31,942 nucleotides of DNA from UMGS1663 sp963621995 (GTDB lineage Bacteria; Bacillota; Clostridia; TANB77; CAG-508). The notes below the pieces were generated by a model. It made no database searches, was not told where the DNA came from, and worked only from the letters and a program-made list of their open reading frames with translations. The DNA lies in assembly GCA_963621995.1 (NCBI GenBank), contig CAVFFZ010000014.1, forward strand, positions 1-31,942, in the 5' to 3' direction. Positions 1 through 7,419 of this stretch are shown one piece after another; position 1 is the first letter of the stretch; each line of letters begins with the position of its first letter. The translations under genes and the position numbers were made by a program.

Positions 1-176
1 CTAACTTTTCTTATATTCGAAAAATTATACTCCCAAGATTGATTAAATCAACTAAGTAGATTATATATAAATAATTATTAATTTTCAAGTGCATTATAGA
101 AAATAATAAAAGAAAATAGTATAATCGAAGTGATATTTTAATGAATTAAAATTAATTAGTAAATAGTAGTTTATGT

Positions 177-860
177 ATGAATGTTTTTGAAAGTTGTAAA
201 GAGTCAATTAACAATGTTGAAAATATTTATTGTTAAATAGGTATAATTACTCCAACTTATTTTTGGGGACTACCTAAAATAGTAGAAGATTTTATTAATA
301 AAGTCCATTTTGAAAATAGTAACAAAGTGTATGTTTTTCATATTGCAACTTATGGAACAACATCAGGTGCTAGTAGTAAATATATTGAAAAATTATTAAG
401 TAAAAAGGAAATAATTTTAAATGGCAAGTATGGTATAAAAATGGTAGACACTTGGACACCAATATTTGATGTATCTGATAAAGAGAAAAATACTAAAATA
501 GAAGAAACAGCAAATAGAAAAATAAACAAAATATTACAACATATAGAGAAAAAAGAAAATATAAAATTTAATAATAATAGTTTACCAAAATTTATAGCAA
601 ATATTTATCGTGAAATAAGTTACAACAATGGAGGAAATACATCAGAATTCAAAGTATCTAATGAATGTATAGGTTGCGGATTATGTGCCAAAAGTTGTCC
701 GTCTAAGGCTATTGAAATAAAAAATGGAAAACCTATATGGGTAAAAGAAAAATGTAATTTATGTTTAAGATGTCTGCATAGATGTCCTAAATTTGCAATA
801 AAATATGGAAATAATACAACTAAACACGGGCAATATACGAATCCAAATGTAAAAATATAA
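177..860 (+). pseudogene. EFR1-type flavodoxin/ferredoxin protein, 5' end lost and interrupted by a stop
   Basis: The reading frame encodes the middle and C-terminal parts of an EFR1-family ferredoxin: a flavodoxin-like domain followed by two 4Fe-4S clusters. The flavodoxin part shows GIITPTYFWGLP (from about 240) and the HIATYGTTSG loop (about 339). The clusters are CIGCGLCAKSCP and CNLCLRCLHRCP near the C-terminus. In the same frame, codon 234-236 is TAA, so the ATG at 177 yields only 19 residues before stopping. Upstream of 177 there is no FSGTGN-type flavin phosphate-binding loop, which the family carries at its N-terminus. The ATG at 327 could start a 177-residue product, but it would lack half the flavodoxin fold and has no convincing ribosome binding site. 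I read it as a decayed gene whose C-terminal ferredoxin module is intact. The stop is seen directly; the family assignment rests on motifs. Confidence 0.7.
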
Positions 861-880
861 ACGAAAGGAAATGTGATATT

Positions 881-1627
881 ATGAGTATAGCAATTATAAC
901 TGGTGCATCAAGTGGACTAGGAAAAGAATATGTAAAAGCAACTACTAAACTGTATAGTGAAATTGATGAAATATGGATTATTGCAAGAGATATTAGTGGA
1001 TTAAATGAAGTGAAAAAATTATATCCAAATAAAAAAATAGTATCTATCAGTATGGATTTATCAAATGTGAATGAGTTTTCTAAAATAAAAGATAAATTAC
1101 AGAAAGAAAATGCAAAAATAAAATTATTAATCAATGATGCTGGAGTTTGCTTTAATGGGTTATTTGAAGAACAAGACTTAAACAAAATGTTTACAATGAT
1201 AGACTTGAATTGCAAAGGTACAACGGCAATGACAAAAGTATGTATACCTTATATTGAAGATAATGGAACAATAGTTGTAGTATCATCAACATCAGCATTC
1301 GCCCCAAATGTTAGTCTATCAGTATATTGTGCAACAAAATCTTATTTATCTTCATTATGTGTTGGATTAAAGGAAGAATTAAAAATTAAAAGTATAAATG
1401 TGTGTGCTGTAAATCCTGGAATGATGAAAACAAAGATGAATGCAGATAGCACAAAATCTGTTAGTAAATTACCAGAGGTTAATGTTGAACAGGCAGCATA
1501 TAAATCATTGAAAGCAGCTAAAAATGGAAAAGGATCATATACAACAGGTGCATTTTATAAATTTTATAGAGTTTTGTGTAAAATACTTCCAAGTAGTTTG
1601 ATAGTGAAGTTTGCAAAATTAGGATAG
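881..1627 (+). CDS. SDR-family NAD(P)-dependent oxidoreductase
   Basis: This is a classical short-chain dehydrogenase/reductase of 248 residues, the usual length for the family. The Rossmann cofactor motif TGASSGLG is at residues 7-14, the NAG-type motif is NDAG at 85-88, the catalytic serine lies in VVVSSTS (about 135-136), the YxxxK pair is Y149/K153, and VNPGMMKT (177-184) follows, as is typical. It is a cytosolic oxidoreductase; the substrate cannot be told from sequence. An AAAGGA ribosome binding site lies about 11 bases before the ATG. The gene starts 20 bases after the broken ferredoxin gene and was probably cotranscribed with it. The C-terminal tail (about 220-248) is basic and hydrophobic, as in SDRs of the YqjQ/DltE type, but I would not name it further. 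Confidence 0.9.
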   Translation: MSIAIITGASSGLGKEYVKATTKLYSEIDEIWIIARDISGLNEVKKLYPNKKIVSISMDLSNVNEFSKIKDKLQKENAKIKLLINDAGVCFNGLFEEQDLNKMFTMIDLNCKGTTAMTKVCIPYIEDNGTIVVVSSTSAFAPNVSLSVYCATKSYLSSLCVGLKEELKIKSINVCAVNPGMMKTKMNADSTKSVSKLPEVNVEQAAYKSLKAAKNGKGSYTTGAFYKFYRVLCKILPSSLIVKFAKLG

Positions 1628-1680
1628 TAATAAATTACAATAAATGTGTGAGATTAATAGTAATTTAAAAGGGAAATATT

Positions 1681-1819
1681 ATGAACTTAATTTTTAATTA
1701 TAGGTGTATTATTTAGAAAAATTAATCCTGATAAATTTCAAGACTTACCTGGAATTATAATGCCTAGTTTAGGTTTAGCAATGGTAGGGCTAATTGGAAT
1801 AGTAGCATATTTAATTTGA
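1681..1819 (+). pseudogene. Frameshifted small membrane protein remnant
   Basis: An ATG at 1681 follows an AAAGGG ribosome binding site. Its frame stops after about 11 codons, but skipping one T in the T run 1691-1695 joins it to an open frame ending with TGA at 1817-1819. The joined product is about 45 residues: a hydrophobic N-terminus, a polar middle reading LFRKINPDKFQDLPG, and a hydrophobic C-terminal segment (MPSLGLAMVGLIGIVAYLI). It would be a two-helix membrane miniprotein. I do not recognise its family. The frameshift could be a true mutation, a phase-variable homopolymer or a sequencing error in the T run. Otherwise 1628-2014 contains only the terminator and the possible cupin promoter listed here. 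Confidence 0.4.
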
Positions 1820-1860
1820 TAACAAATTATTAGTTAGAAAAATACTATAATAACAACTTG

Positions 1861-1917
1861 CAGGTAATTATATGAAGTGAAATAGATAGATTCATTTCAT
1901 ATATTTACCTGTTTTTT
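1861..1917 (+). terminator. Rho-independent terminator
   Basis: CAGGTAA (1861-1867) pairs with TTACCTG ending at 1911, and ATATGAA pairs with TTCATAT inside. Six T follow at 1912-1917. It closes the unit before the cupin gene. Confidence 0.7.
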
Positions 1918-1963
1918 GTGTGAAAAAACAAAAAAGTATAAAATAAATTCTATATCTGTTGTA

Positions 1964-1992
1964 TTGAAAAAACGTAGATAAAATGATATTTT
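1964..1992 (+). promoter_or_regulatory. Possible sigma-A promoter before the cupin gene
   Basis: TTGAAA (1964-1969), a 17-base spacer, then an extended -10 TGaTATTTT (1984-1992). The predicted start of transcription (about 1999) coincides with the AAGGAGG ribosome binding site at 1999-2005, which is awkward, so the assignment is uncertain. Confidence 0.3.
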
Positions 1993-2014
1993 ATAAACAA
2001 GGAGGAACAAAGTT

Positions 2015-2338
2015 ATGTATAAAAATATTGATAAAAAGAAAATACTAGAATTAAAAGAAATGGTTGAATATCAACAAGGACAAGTAGTAAGTAAAACTCT
2101 AGTTCAAAATGAATTAGTAAGTGTTACTATATTTTCATTCGATAAAGGAGAAGAAATATCAACACATGCTTCTAGCGGAGATGCAATGGTTACAGTCCTA
2201 GAAGGAAAAGGAAAATTTACAATAAGTGGAGAAGAATATTATTTAGAAGCAGGACAAACAATAGTTATGCCAAAAGATGAACCACATAGTGTATATGGAG
2301 AAGAAAAGTTTAAAATGCTACTTGTAGTTTCATTTTAA
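2015..2338 (+). CDS. Small single-domain cupin protein
   Basis: A 107-residue protein with one RmlC-like cupin barrel. The two cupin motifs are visible: motif 1 around THASSGDAMVTVLEGKG (about 50-66), with H51 and an acidic residue, and motif 2 around VMPKDEPHSV (about 84-93), with H91 as a likely metal ligand. Stand-alone cupins of this size bind a metal or a small ligand in the cytosol; the specific role cannot be read from sequence. The start is supported by AAGGAGG at 1999-2005, nine bases upstream. The gene sits between two terminators, so it is probably monocistronic. Confidence 0.85.
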   Translation: MYKNIDKKKILELKEMVEYQQGQVVSKTLVQNELVSVTIFSFDKGEEISTHASSGDAMVTVLEGKGKFTISGEEYYLEAGQTIVMPKDEPHSVYGEEKFKMLLVVSF

Positions 2339-2396
2339 GTAAAAAGGGACAAGTGTGAAATTAATTACATTTGTCCTACATTATTAAATATGAAAG

Positions 2397-2426
2397 AAAA
2401 AGAATAGAAAAAACTATTCTTTTTTT
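2397..2426 (+). terminator. Rho-independent terminator after the cupin gene
   Basis: AGAATAG (2401-2407), loop of six A, CTATTCT (2414-2420), T run 2420-2426. The flanking A and T runs extend the stem. A second hairpin without a T run lies just upstream: GGACAAGTGT (2347-2356) pairing with ACATTTGTCC (2367-2376). Confidence 0.8.
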
Positions 2427-2440
2427 GTGCAAATAAAGTC

Positions 2441-2469
2441 TTGACAGAGTAAATAAATCGTAATACAAT
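2441..2469 (+). promoter_or_regulatory. Consensus-like sigma-A promoter for the RhuM/Fic remnant
   Basis: TTGACA (2441-2446), 17-base spacer, TACAAT (2464-2469). Transcription would start near 2476 and give a leader of about 85 bases. A promoter this good upstream of a broken gene suggests recent loss of function. Confidence 0.75.
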
Positions 2470-2559
2470 ACAAACAATAGTTTGCAAAAAAACAAATGTA
2501 CCATAATATGAAATAATAAACGTACTAAGAACTAAATCTTATAAAAAGGGAGTGTTCTT

Positions 2560-3146
2560 ATGGACGAAAAAAAGAATGAAATTATTTTATTTGAAAACCA
2601 AGGAGTAAAATTAGAAGTAAACTTAAAGGATGAAACAGTGTGGCTAAATAGGCAACAAATGGCAAAATTATTTAGCAGAGATGTAAAAACAATAGGCAAA
2701 CATATTAATAATGCACTTGCAGAAGAGTTAAAAGATATATCAACTATCGCAAAATTTGCGACAGTTCAAGAAGAAGGCAAAAGAAAAGTTAAAAGAAATG
2801 TAGAGTATTATAATTTAGATATGATTTTAAGTGTTGGATATAGAGTTAAATCAGACAAGGGTGTTTTATTTAGAAGATGGGCGACAAATGTTTTGAAAGA
2901 CTATATGTTAAAAGGATATGCAGTAAATCAAAAGTAAAAAATCATGTATTTGCGGACGGAAATAAAAGAATTGCAGCAACTTTATTTATATACTTTTTAA
3001 ATTTCTATGGAATTTTATACAAAAACGGGCAACAAATTATTGACAACAACACATTAGCAGCATTAACTCTGTTAATAGCAGAATCAAACCCAAAAGAGAA
3101 AGAAGTTATTATAGATTTAGTTATGAATTTTTTAAATGATGACTAG
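2560..3146 (+). pseudogene. RhuM/Fic fusion protein gene with internal deletion
   Basis: Bases 2560-2937 encode the N-terminal RhuM-type domain (125 residues). It shows VWLNRQQMAKLFSRDVKTIGKHINN and VGYRVKSDKGVLFRRWATNVLKDYMLKGYAVNQ, in which the protein halts at TAA 2935-2937. A second frame immediately after encodes VKNHVFADGNKRIAATLF, the Fic/Doc signature HxFxDGNKR, continuing to a natural C-terminus (IIDLVMNFLNDD) at 3146. In intact family members these two parts are joined by a central segment that I estimate at 130-160 residues. Here that segment is missing and the two halves are out of frame, with the junction near 2930-2945. The ATG at 2560 has a ribosome binding site (AAAGGGAG) and a strong promoter. 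The Fic half alone has no start signal. I conclude a deletion pseudogene, possibly still making a RhuM-only peptide. Confidence 0.8.
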
Positions 3147-3225
3147 TGAGATATGATATAAACTAAAATTTTCAATTTTTTTTCAATCTTTATCTACTAT
3201 ACTAAAAAAGAAAGGAGAGAAGAAT

Positions 3226-4836
3226 ATGAAAAAAGAAAGGAAAATTATTTTAATTACAATTATAGTAGGTATACTCATGCTATTTATTGGAATATCAAAT
3301 GCGGCAGAAAGTAGCCAAAACATAAATTATATTAGTTTAAGTGATAATAATATTACAATAAACGGAGAGAGCATAACTAAAGATGCATCTAAAGAGGTCT
3401 ATTTAACTACAAGTATGAATAATGGTGGAAGTAGTAGTGATGCTGAAAATGTTAACATAGAAATTACAAACATAATAAATATTAACAAAAGCGGAACATA
3501 CGAAATTACAGGTAGTTTATCTAATGGTCAAATTTCAATAAATTCAAATAATATAAATGGAGATATAATAATTATTTTGAATAATGCTAGTATAACATGT
3601 GAAAATGCACCAGCAATATTTGTTTATAATAAACAAACTAATTCTACAAATTGCAATATAACAATAAAAACAGCTAATAATAGCAACAATACAATTTCAG
3701 GAGGAAAAATAAAGCAAAGTGTAGAAGGTTGGTCTGACCAATCAAAAATATTATATTATGTAGAAAAAGGTTATGATGATGACAGACAATATTATGAAAG
3801 ATATAAATATGATGGAGCAATAAGTTCAGATATTTCTTTAACATTTGAAGGAGAAGGAACTCTTACAGTAAATGCTCTTGCAAAAGAGGGCATTGAAAGT
3901 AAAAGAAATATAACAATAAATAGTGGAAATTTTATTATTAATTCTTTGGATGATGGTATAAATGCCTCAACAGATAATGAAAGTGTTATTACTATAAATG
4001 GAGGAACAATTTTAGTAAATGTAACAGATGAAGCCGAAGAAGGAGATGGAATTGACTCAAATGGTTATATTTATATCAATGGTGGAACAATATACGCGTT
4101 TGCAAGTGAAAAAGGCCAAGATAGTGGACTAGATTCAGATTGCGGAATATATATAAATGGTGGAACTGTGGTAGGAACAGGAAATATGGCAGATAGTATA
4201 AGCAATGATTCAAAACAAGAATTTATGCAATTACAATTTAAAACTAAGGTTTCAAAAGATACATTAATCACAATTACAGATGAAAGTAAAAATCCAATAG
4301 TTGCTTTTAAATCAGATAGATCATACTCTGTTCTAACAATAAGTACACCTGATTTTACAGAAGGAAATCATTATGTGTATGAAGGAGGAAGTATAGAAGG
4401 AACAAGCCAAAACGGGTTATATACAAAAATAACTTCATATACAGAAGGTACAGAAAAAGAATATACTGAAGGTTCTAACATGGAAGGACAAACAGGATTT
4501 GATAAAAGTATGGATGATATGAAAAATATTAATGAAAATAGAGATAACAAAATTTATTGTTGTACTATTATAGTGTTAGTAACTGCTTTAGTAATTCTAA
4601 TAATATTTGCGATAGTGTTAAAGAAGAAAGGAAAAATAGTAACATTATTTATTGGAATATTAGTAGGAGCAATTATAACAACAACAGGACTTATGATTTA
4701 TAGCAATATAACAGCAAATAAAAATTCAGAGATGCTGAATGATAGACCGGGACAAATGTCAAACGATAGTCAAATGCCTAGTGGTAATGGAATACCAAAT
4801 AATGGACAGATGCCTAACGACAAAACAAATCAATAG
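3226..4836 (+). CDS. Surface protein with Cthe_2159-type carbohydrate-binding domain (DUF4353)
   Basis: A 536-residue membrane-anchored extracellular protein. Residues 7-27 are a signal peptide or N-anchor ending at SNAAES. The central region (about 60-400) is a right-handed parallel beta-helix candidate with recurring I-x-I-N-G/S-G strands: INSGNFIINS, ITINGGTILVN, IYINGGTIYAF and IYINGGTVVGTG, with aspartate-rich loops such as GQDSGLDSD and EEGDGIDSNG. This matches the family typified by C. thermocellum Cthe_2159, which binds polygalacturonate or cellulose-like glycans with calcium. The C-terminus has two membrane helices (about 443-465 and 473-495) and a low-complexity N/P/G/M-rich tail (about 505-536). 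A good AAAGGAG site precedes the ATG. It is followed by its own terminator, so it is probably a single-gene unit. A role in glycan adhesion is an inference from the family. Confidence 0.82.
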   Translation: MKKERKIILITIIVGILMLFIGISNAAESSQNINYISLSDNNITINGESITKDASKEVYLTTSMNNGGSSSDAENVNIEITNIININKSGTYEITGSLSNGQISINSNNINGDIIIILNNASITCENAPAIFVYNKQTNSTNCNITIKTANNSNNTISGGKIKQSVEGWSDQSKILYYVEKGYDDDRQYYERYKYDGAISSDISLTFEGEGTLTVNALAKEGIESKRNITINSGNFIINSLDDGINASTDNESVITINGGTILVNVTDEAEEGDGIDSNGYIYINGGTIYAFASEKGQDSGLDSDCGIYINGGTVVGTGNMADSISNDSKQEFMQLQFKTKVSKDTLITITDESKNPIVAFKSDRSYSVLTISTPDFTEGNHYVYEGGSIEGTSQNGLYTKITSYTEGTEKEYTEGSNMEGQTGFDKSMDDMKNINENRDNKIYCCTIIVLVTALVILIIFAIVLKKKGKIVTLFIGILVGAIITTTGLMIYSNITANKNSEMLNDRPGQMSNDSQMPSGNGIPNNGQMPNDKTNQ

Positions 4837-4850
4837 ATAAAATAAATTGT

Positions 4851-4890
4851 AAAAGAAGATAATTATGGTTTGCTAATTATCTTCTTTTAT
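4851..4890 (+). terminator. Rho-independent terminator, strong
   Basis: A 15-base perfect stem, AAAAGAAGATAATTA (4851-4865) with TAATTATCTTCTTTT (4874-4888), and an 8-base loop. The outer A/T pairs make it usable in both directions. Confidence 0.85.
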
Positions 4891-4944
4891 GGTATAAAAA
4901 AGAAGTAATAAAATTTGTACCTTGAGAAAGGAATGAATTTAACT

Positions 4945-5490
4945 ATGGAAAGATGTAAATGGTGCAACTTAAAAAATCCACTATATATTAAATATCATGA
5001 TGAAGAGTGGGGAAGATCAAACTTTGAAGAAAAGTATTTATATGAAATGCTAATATTAGAATCTTTTCAGGCAGGGCTTTCATGGGAATGTGTATTAAAC
5101 AAAAGAGAAGATTTTAGAAAGGCTTACGATAATTTTGATATAGACAAAGTTTGCAGATATGATAATAAAAAAATCCAAGAGTTATTATCAAATGAAAAAT
5201 TAATAAGAAACAAATTAAAAATAAATGCCAGCATAAATAATTCTAAAATATTTAAAGAGATACAAAACGAATACGGAACATTTCACGAATATTTAAAAGG
5301 ATTTACAAGTGATAAAATTATTTATGAAAATGATAAAACAACATCTGAATTATCAGATAACATATCAGAAGATTTAAGAAAAAGAGGAATGAAATTTGTA
5401 GGTTCAACAATAATCTATTCTTATTTACAAGCAATAGGTGTCATTTACTCACATGGGGAAGAATGTTTTATGAATAAGAAAGGTAATTAG
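4945..5490 (+). CDS. tag: DNA-3-methyladenine glycosylase I
   Basis: A base-excision repair enzyme that removes 3-methyladenine from alkylated DNA. The chosen start gives 181 residues, close to E. coli Tag. It opens MERCKWC, then YHDEEWG, QAGLSWECVLNKREDFR and LRKRGMKFVGSTIIYSYLQAIG, all family signatures. The zinc site of the HhH-Tag family is conserved: C4, H18, and the C-terminal H and C in SHGEEC. An earlier TTG (4915) and an ATG (4933) are in frame, but the AAAGG site at 4927-4931 fits the ATG at 4945 (13-base spacing) and MERC is the family's standard beginning. The terminator overlaps its stop codon. Confidence 0.93.
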   Translation: MERCKWCNLKNPLYIKYHDEEWGRSNFEEKYLYEMLILESFQAGLSWECVLNKREDFRKAYDNFDIDKVCRYDNKKIQELLSNEKLIRNKLKINASINNSKIFKEIQNEYGTFHEYLKGFTSDKIIYENDKTTSELSDNISEDLRKRGMKFVGSTIIYSYLQAIGVIYSHGEECFMNKKGN

Positions 5491-5511
5491 CATTGATAAT
5501 TACCTTTTTTT
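5480..5511 (+). terminator. Rho-independent terminator overlapping the tag stop codon
   Basis: AAGGTAATTA (5480-5489) pairs with TAATTACCTT (5497-5506), followed by a T run to 5511. The left arm lies inside the last codons and the stop codon of the glycosylase gene. Confidence 0.85.
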
Positions 5512-5558
5512 GTGATATTATAGAATCTCAAAAATATAAATTATATAAGAGGTAAAAA

Positions 5559-6125
5559 ATGGGGATAGCAGAATTAATAATATTAAGCATAGGATTAGCA
5601 ATGGATGCATTTGCAGTATCAATCTGTAAAGGTATTTCAATGAAAAAAATGGATTGGAAAAAAGCTATAATAATAGGATTATGGTTTGGTGCATTCCAAG
5701 CAATAATGCCATTAATAGGCTATTTACTAGGAAGCACATTTGAGCAAGTTGTAAATAACATAGACCATTGGCTTGCATTTATTTTGCTTTCAGCTATTGG
5801 GGCAAACATGATAAAAGAATCATTTAGCAAAGATACAGAAGATGAAAATGATGATAAAAGTGAAAAAGCAATGTTTGTTTTAGCAGTAGCAACAAGTATA
5901 GATGCGTTAGCAATAGGAATAACATTTGCTTTCTTCAAAGTAAATATAATATTAGCAATTAGTTTAATAGGAATTATAACATTTGCATTAGCAGTTCTAG
6001 GAACAAAAATAGGAAATAGATTTGGCGATAAATATGAAAGTAAAGCAGAACTTGCAGGAGGAATAATTTTAATATTATTAGGATTTAAAATATTATTAGA
6101 ACATTTAGGTATAATAAATTTTTAA
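5559..6125 (+). CDS. mntP: MntP-family manganese efflux pump
   Basis: A six-helix integral membrane protein of 188 residues, the normal length for MntP (formerly YebN). It is built as two related halves, each with the conserved aspartate motif: GLAMDAFAVS (D16) and ATSIDALAIG (D115). A charged cytoplasmic loop (about 90-104, KDTEDENDDKSEK) separates them. The family exports Mn2+ to relieve manganese excess. The start is supported by AGAGGT a few bases upstream. The leader between the previous terminator and the ATG is only 47 bases, too short for the yybP-ykoY manganese riboswitch that controls many mntP genes, so control here must differ. Confidence 0.93.
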   Translation: MGIAELIILSIGLAMDAFAVSICKGISMKKMDWKKAIIIGLWFGAFQAIMPLIGYLLGSTFEQVVNNIDHWLAFILLSAIGANMIKESFSKDTEDENDDKSEKAMFVLAVATSIDALAIGITFAFFKVNIILAISLIGIITFALAVLGTKIGNRFGDKYESKAELAGGIILILLGFKILLEHLGIINF

Positions 6126-6154
6126 CTGTTTTTGGGGACGGAGCAAAAAAACAG
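6126..6154 (+). repeat. Small hairpin with TTGGGGACGG core
   Basis: CTGTTTTT (6126-6133) pairs with AAAAACAG (6147-6154) around a loop reading GGGGACGGAGC. It may act as a weak terminator for mntP. The TTGGGGACG string resembles the repeat at 11880, so it may be a remnant of the same repeat family. Confidence 0.35.
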
Positions 6155-6175
6155 CTTTAAAAGAAGGGATAAAAG

Positions 6176-7318
6176 ATGAAAAATATATATTTTGATAATG
6201 CAGCAACAACTAAATTAGATGAAGAAGTTTTAAAAAAGATGATGCCATACTTAAAAGAAAACTATGGAAATGCATCTTCTGTATATAGCTTAGGTAGAGA
6301 GTCAAGAAAAGCAGTAGAAGAAGCAAGAGAAAAAATTGCAAAATTATTAAATTGTAAGCCAACAGAAATTTATTTTACAGCAGGCGGTAGTGAGAGTGAC
6401 AATACAGCAATAAAAGGAATTGCACATAGTTATAGAGAAAAAGGAAATCATATAATAACATCAAAAATAGAACATCCTGCTGTTTTAGAAACTTGCAAAG
6501 AACTAGAAAAAGAAGGATTTGAAGTAAGCTACATTTCAGTAGATAAAAATGGAACTATAGATTTAGAAGAATTAAGAAGTGAAATAAGACCAACTACTAT
6601 ATTAATTTCAGTAATGTTTGCAAATAACGAAATAGGAACGATAGAACCAATAAAAGAAATAGGAAAAATAGCAAAAGAAAATGGAATTTATTTTCATACA
6701 GATGCTGTACAAGCAGTAGGAAATATAAAAATTGACGTACAAGAATTAAATATAGATAGTTTATCTTTATCTGGACATAAGTTTTATGGACCAAAGGGGA
6801 TAGGTGCTTTATTTGTAAAGTCAGGAGTGCACTTTAAAAAGTACATAGACGGAGGACATCAGGAAAGAAACAAAAGAGCAGGAACAGAAAATGTGCCAGC
6901 AATTGTTGGAATGGGAAAAGCACAGGAACTAGCTTATTCTAATATGGAAGAACATAATTCAAAAATAAAGGAATTAAGAAATTATTACGAAAAAAGAGTA
7001 AAAGAAGAAATAGATAATATAAAAATAAATGGAAACATAGAAAATAGACTACCAGGAAACAGCAATATTTCGTTTGAAAATGCAGATGGGGAAGGAATAC
7101 TTTTAAACTTAGATATGCAAGGAATTTGCGCCTCAAGTGGAAGTGCATGCACATCTGGGTCACTTAATCCATCACATGTATTACTTGCAATAGGAGTAGA
7201 ACAGGAATTAGCTAAAAATTCTTTAAGAATTTCAATAGGAAAGTATAATACCAAAGAAGAAGTTGATTATTTAGTAGATAATTTAAAACAAATAATTAAT
7301 AGGATGAGGAAAGTATAG
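6176..7318 (+). CDS. nifS: Cysteine desulfurase, NifS/IscS family
   Basis: A PLP enzyme of 380 residues that takes sulfur from cysteine, passing it as persulfide to Fe-S cluster assembly or tRNA thiolation. Family residues are in place: H100 (SKIEHPAVLE), the PLP-ring aspartate in HTDAVQAVG (D176), the Schiff-base lysine in SLSGHKFYGPKG (K202), and the active-site cysteine C325 in ASSGSACTSGSLNPSHVL. The serine/glycine-rich loop around C325 is the short NifS/IscS type rather than SufS. No nifU, iscU or mnmA lies next to it, and a terminator follows, so it is a stand-alone unit here. The start has AGAAGGG about 9 bases upstream. The partner scaffold cannot be inferred from this window. Confidence 0.92.
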   Translation: MKNIYFDNAATTKLDEEVLKKMMPYLKENYGNASSVYSLGRESRKAVEEAREKIAKLLNCKPTEIYFTAGGSESDNTAIKGIAHSYREKGNHIITSKIEHPAVLETCKELEKEGFEVSYISVDKNGTIDLEELRSEIRPTTILISVMFANNEIGTIEPIKEIGKIAKENGIYFHTDAVQAVGNIKIDVQELNIDSLSLSGHKFYGPKGIGALFVKSGVHFKKYIDGGHQERNKRAGTENVPAIVGMGKAQELAYSNMEEHNSKIKELRNYYEKRVKEEIDNIKINGNIENRLPGNSNISFENADGEGILLNLDMQGICASSGSACTSGSLNPSHVLLAIGVEQELAKNSLRISIGKYNTKEEVDYLVDNLKQIINRMRKV

Positions 7319-7333
7319 ATAGCGAAAAATAAG

Positions 7334-7367
7334 AAAAAAGGTCGGCAAAAAATTGTTGACTTTTTTT
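7334..7367 (+). terminator. Rho-independent terminator after nifS
   Basis: GTCGGCAA (7341-7348) pairs with TTGTTGAC (7353-7360) using two G-T pairs, extended by flanking A and T runs, and followed by seven T (7361-7367). Its right arm overlaps the likely -35 box of the adhE promoter. Confidence 0.7.
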
Positions 7368-7383
7368 CATGTTATTATATAAT
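7356..7383 (+). promoter_or_regulatory. Sigma-A promoter for adhE
   Basis: TTGACT (7356-7361), 16-base spacer, TATAAT (7378-7383). It predicts a start near 7390 and a short leader of about 30 bases. No full Rex operator (TTGTTAA-N4-TTAACAA) is visible; only a TTGTTGA half-like string lies in the terminator arm. Confidence 0.6.
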
Positions 7384-7419
7384 ATAAAAGAATTTAAAAC
7401 AAAAGAAAGGATGAAGAAA

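Noticed and set aside
39..51. Near-palindrome TTGATTAAATCAA at the left edge as an operator
   Set aside because: Short, A+T-rich and with no gene start close by; likely chance.
5512..5558. yybP-ykoY manganese riboswitch before mntP
   Set aside because: The space after the preceding terminator is 47 bases, too short for the aptamer, and no aptamer core is visible.
7341..7375. Possible Rex operator upstream of adhE
   Set aside because: Only a TTGTTGA-like half site is present inside the terminator arm; the second half of the dyad is missing.
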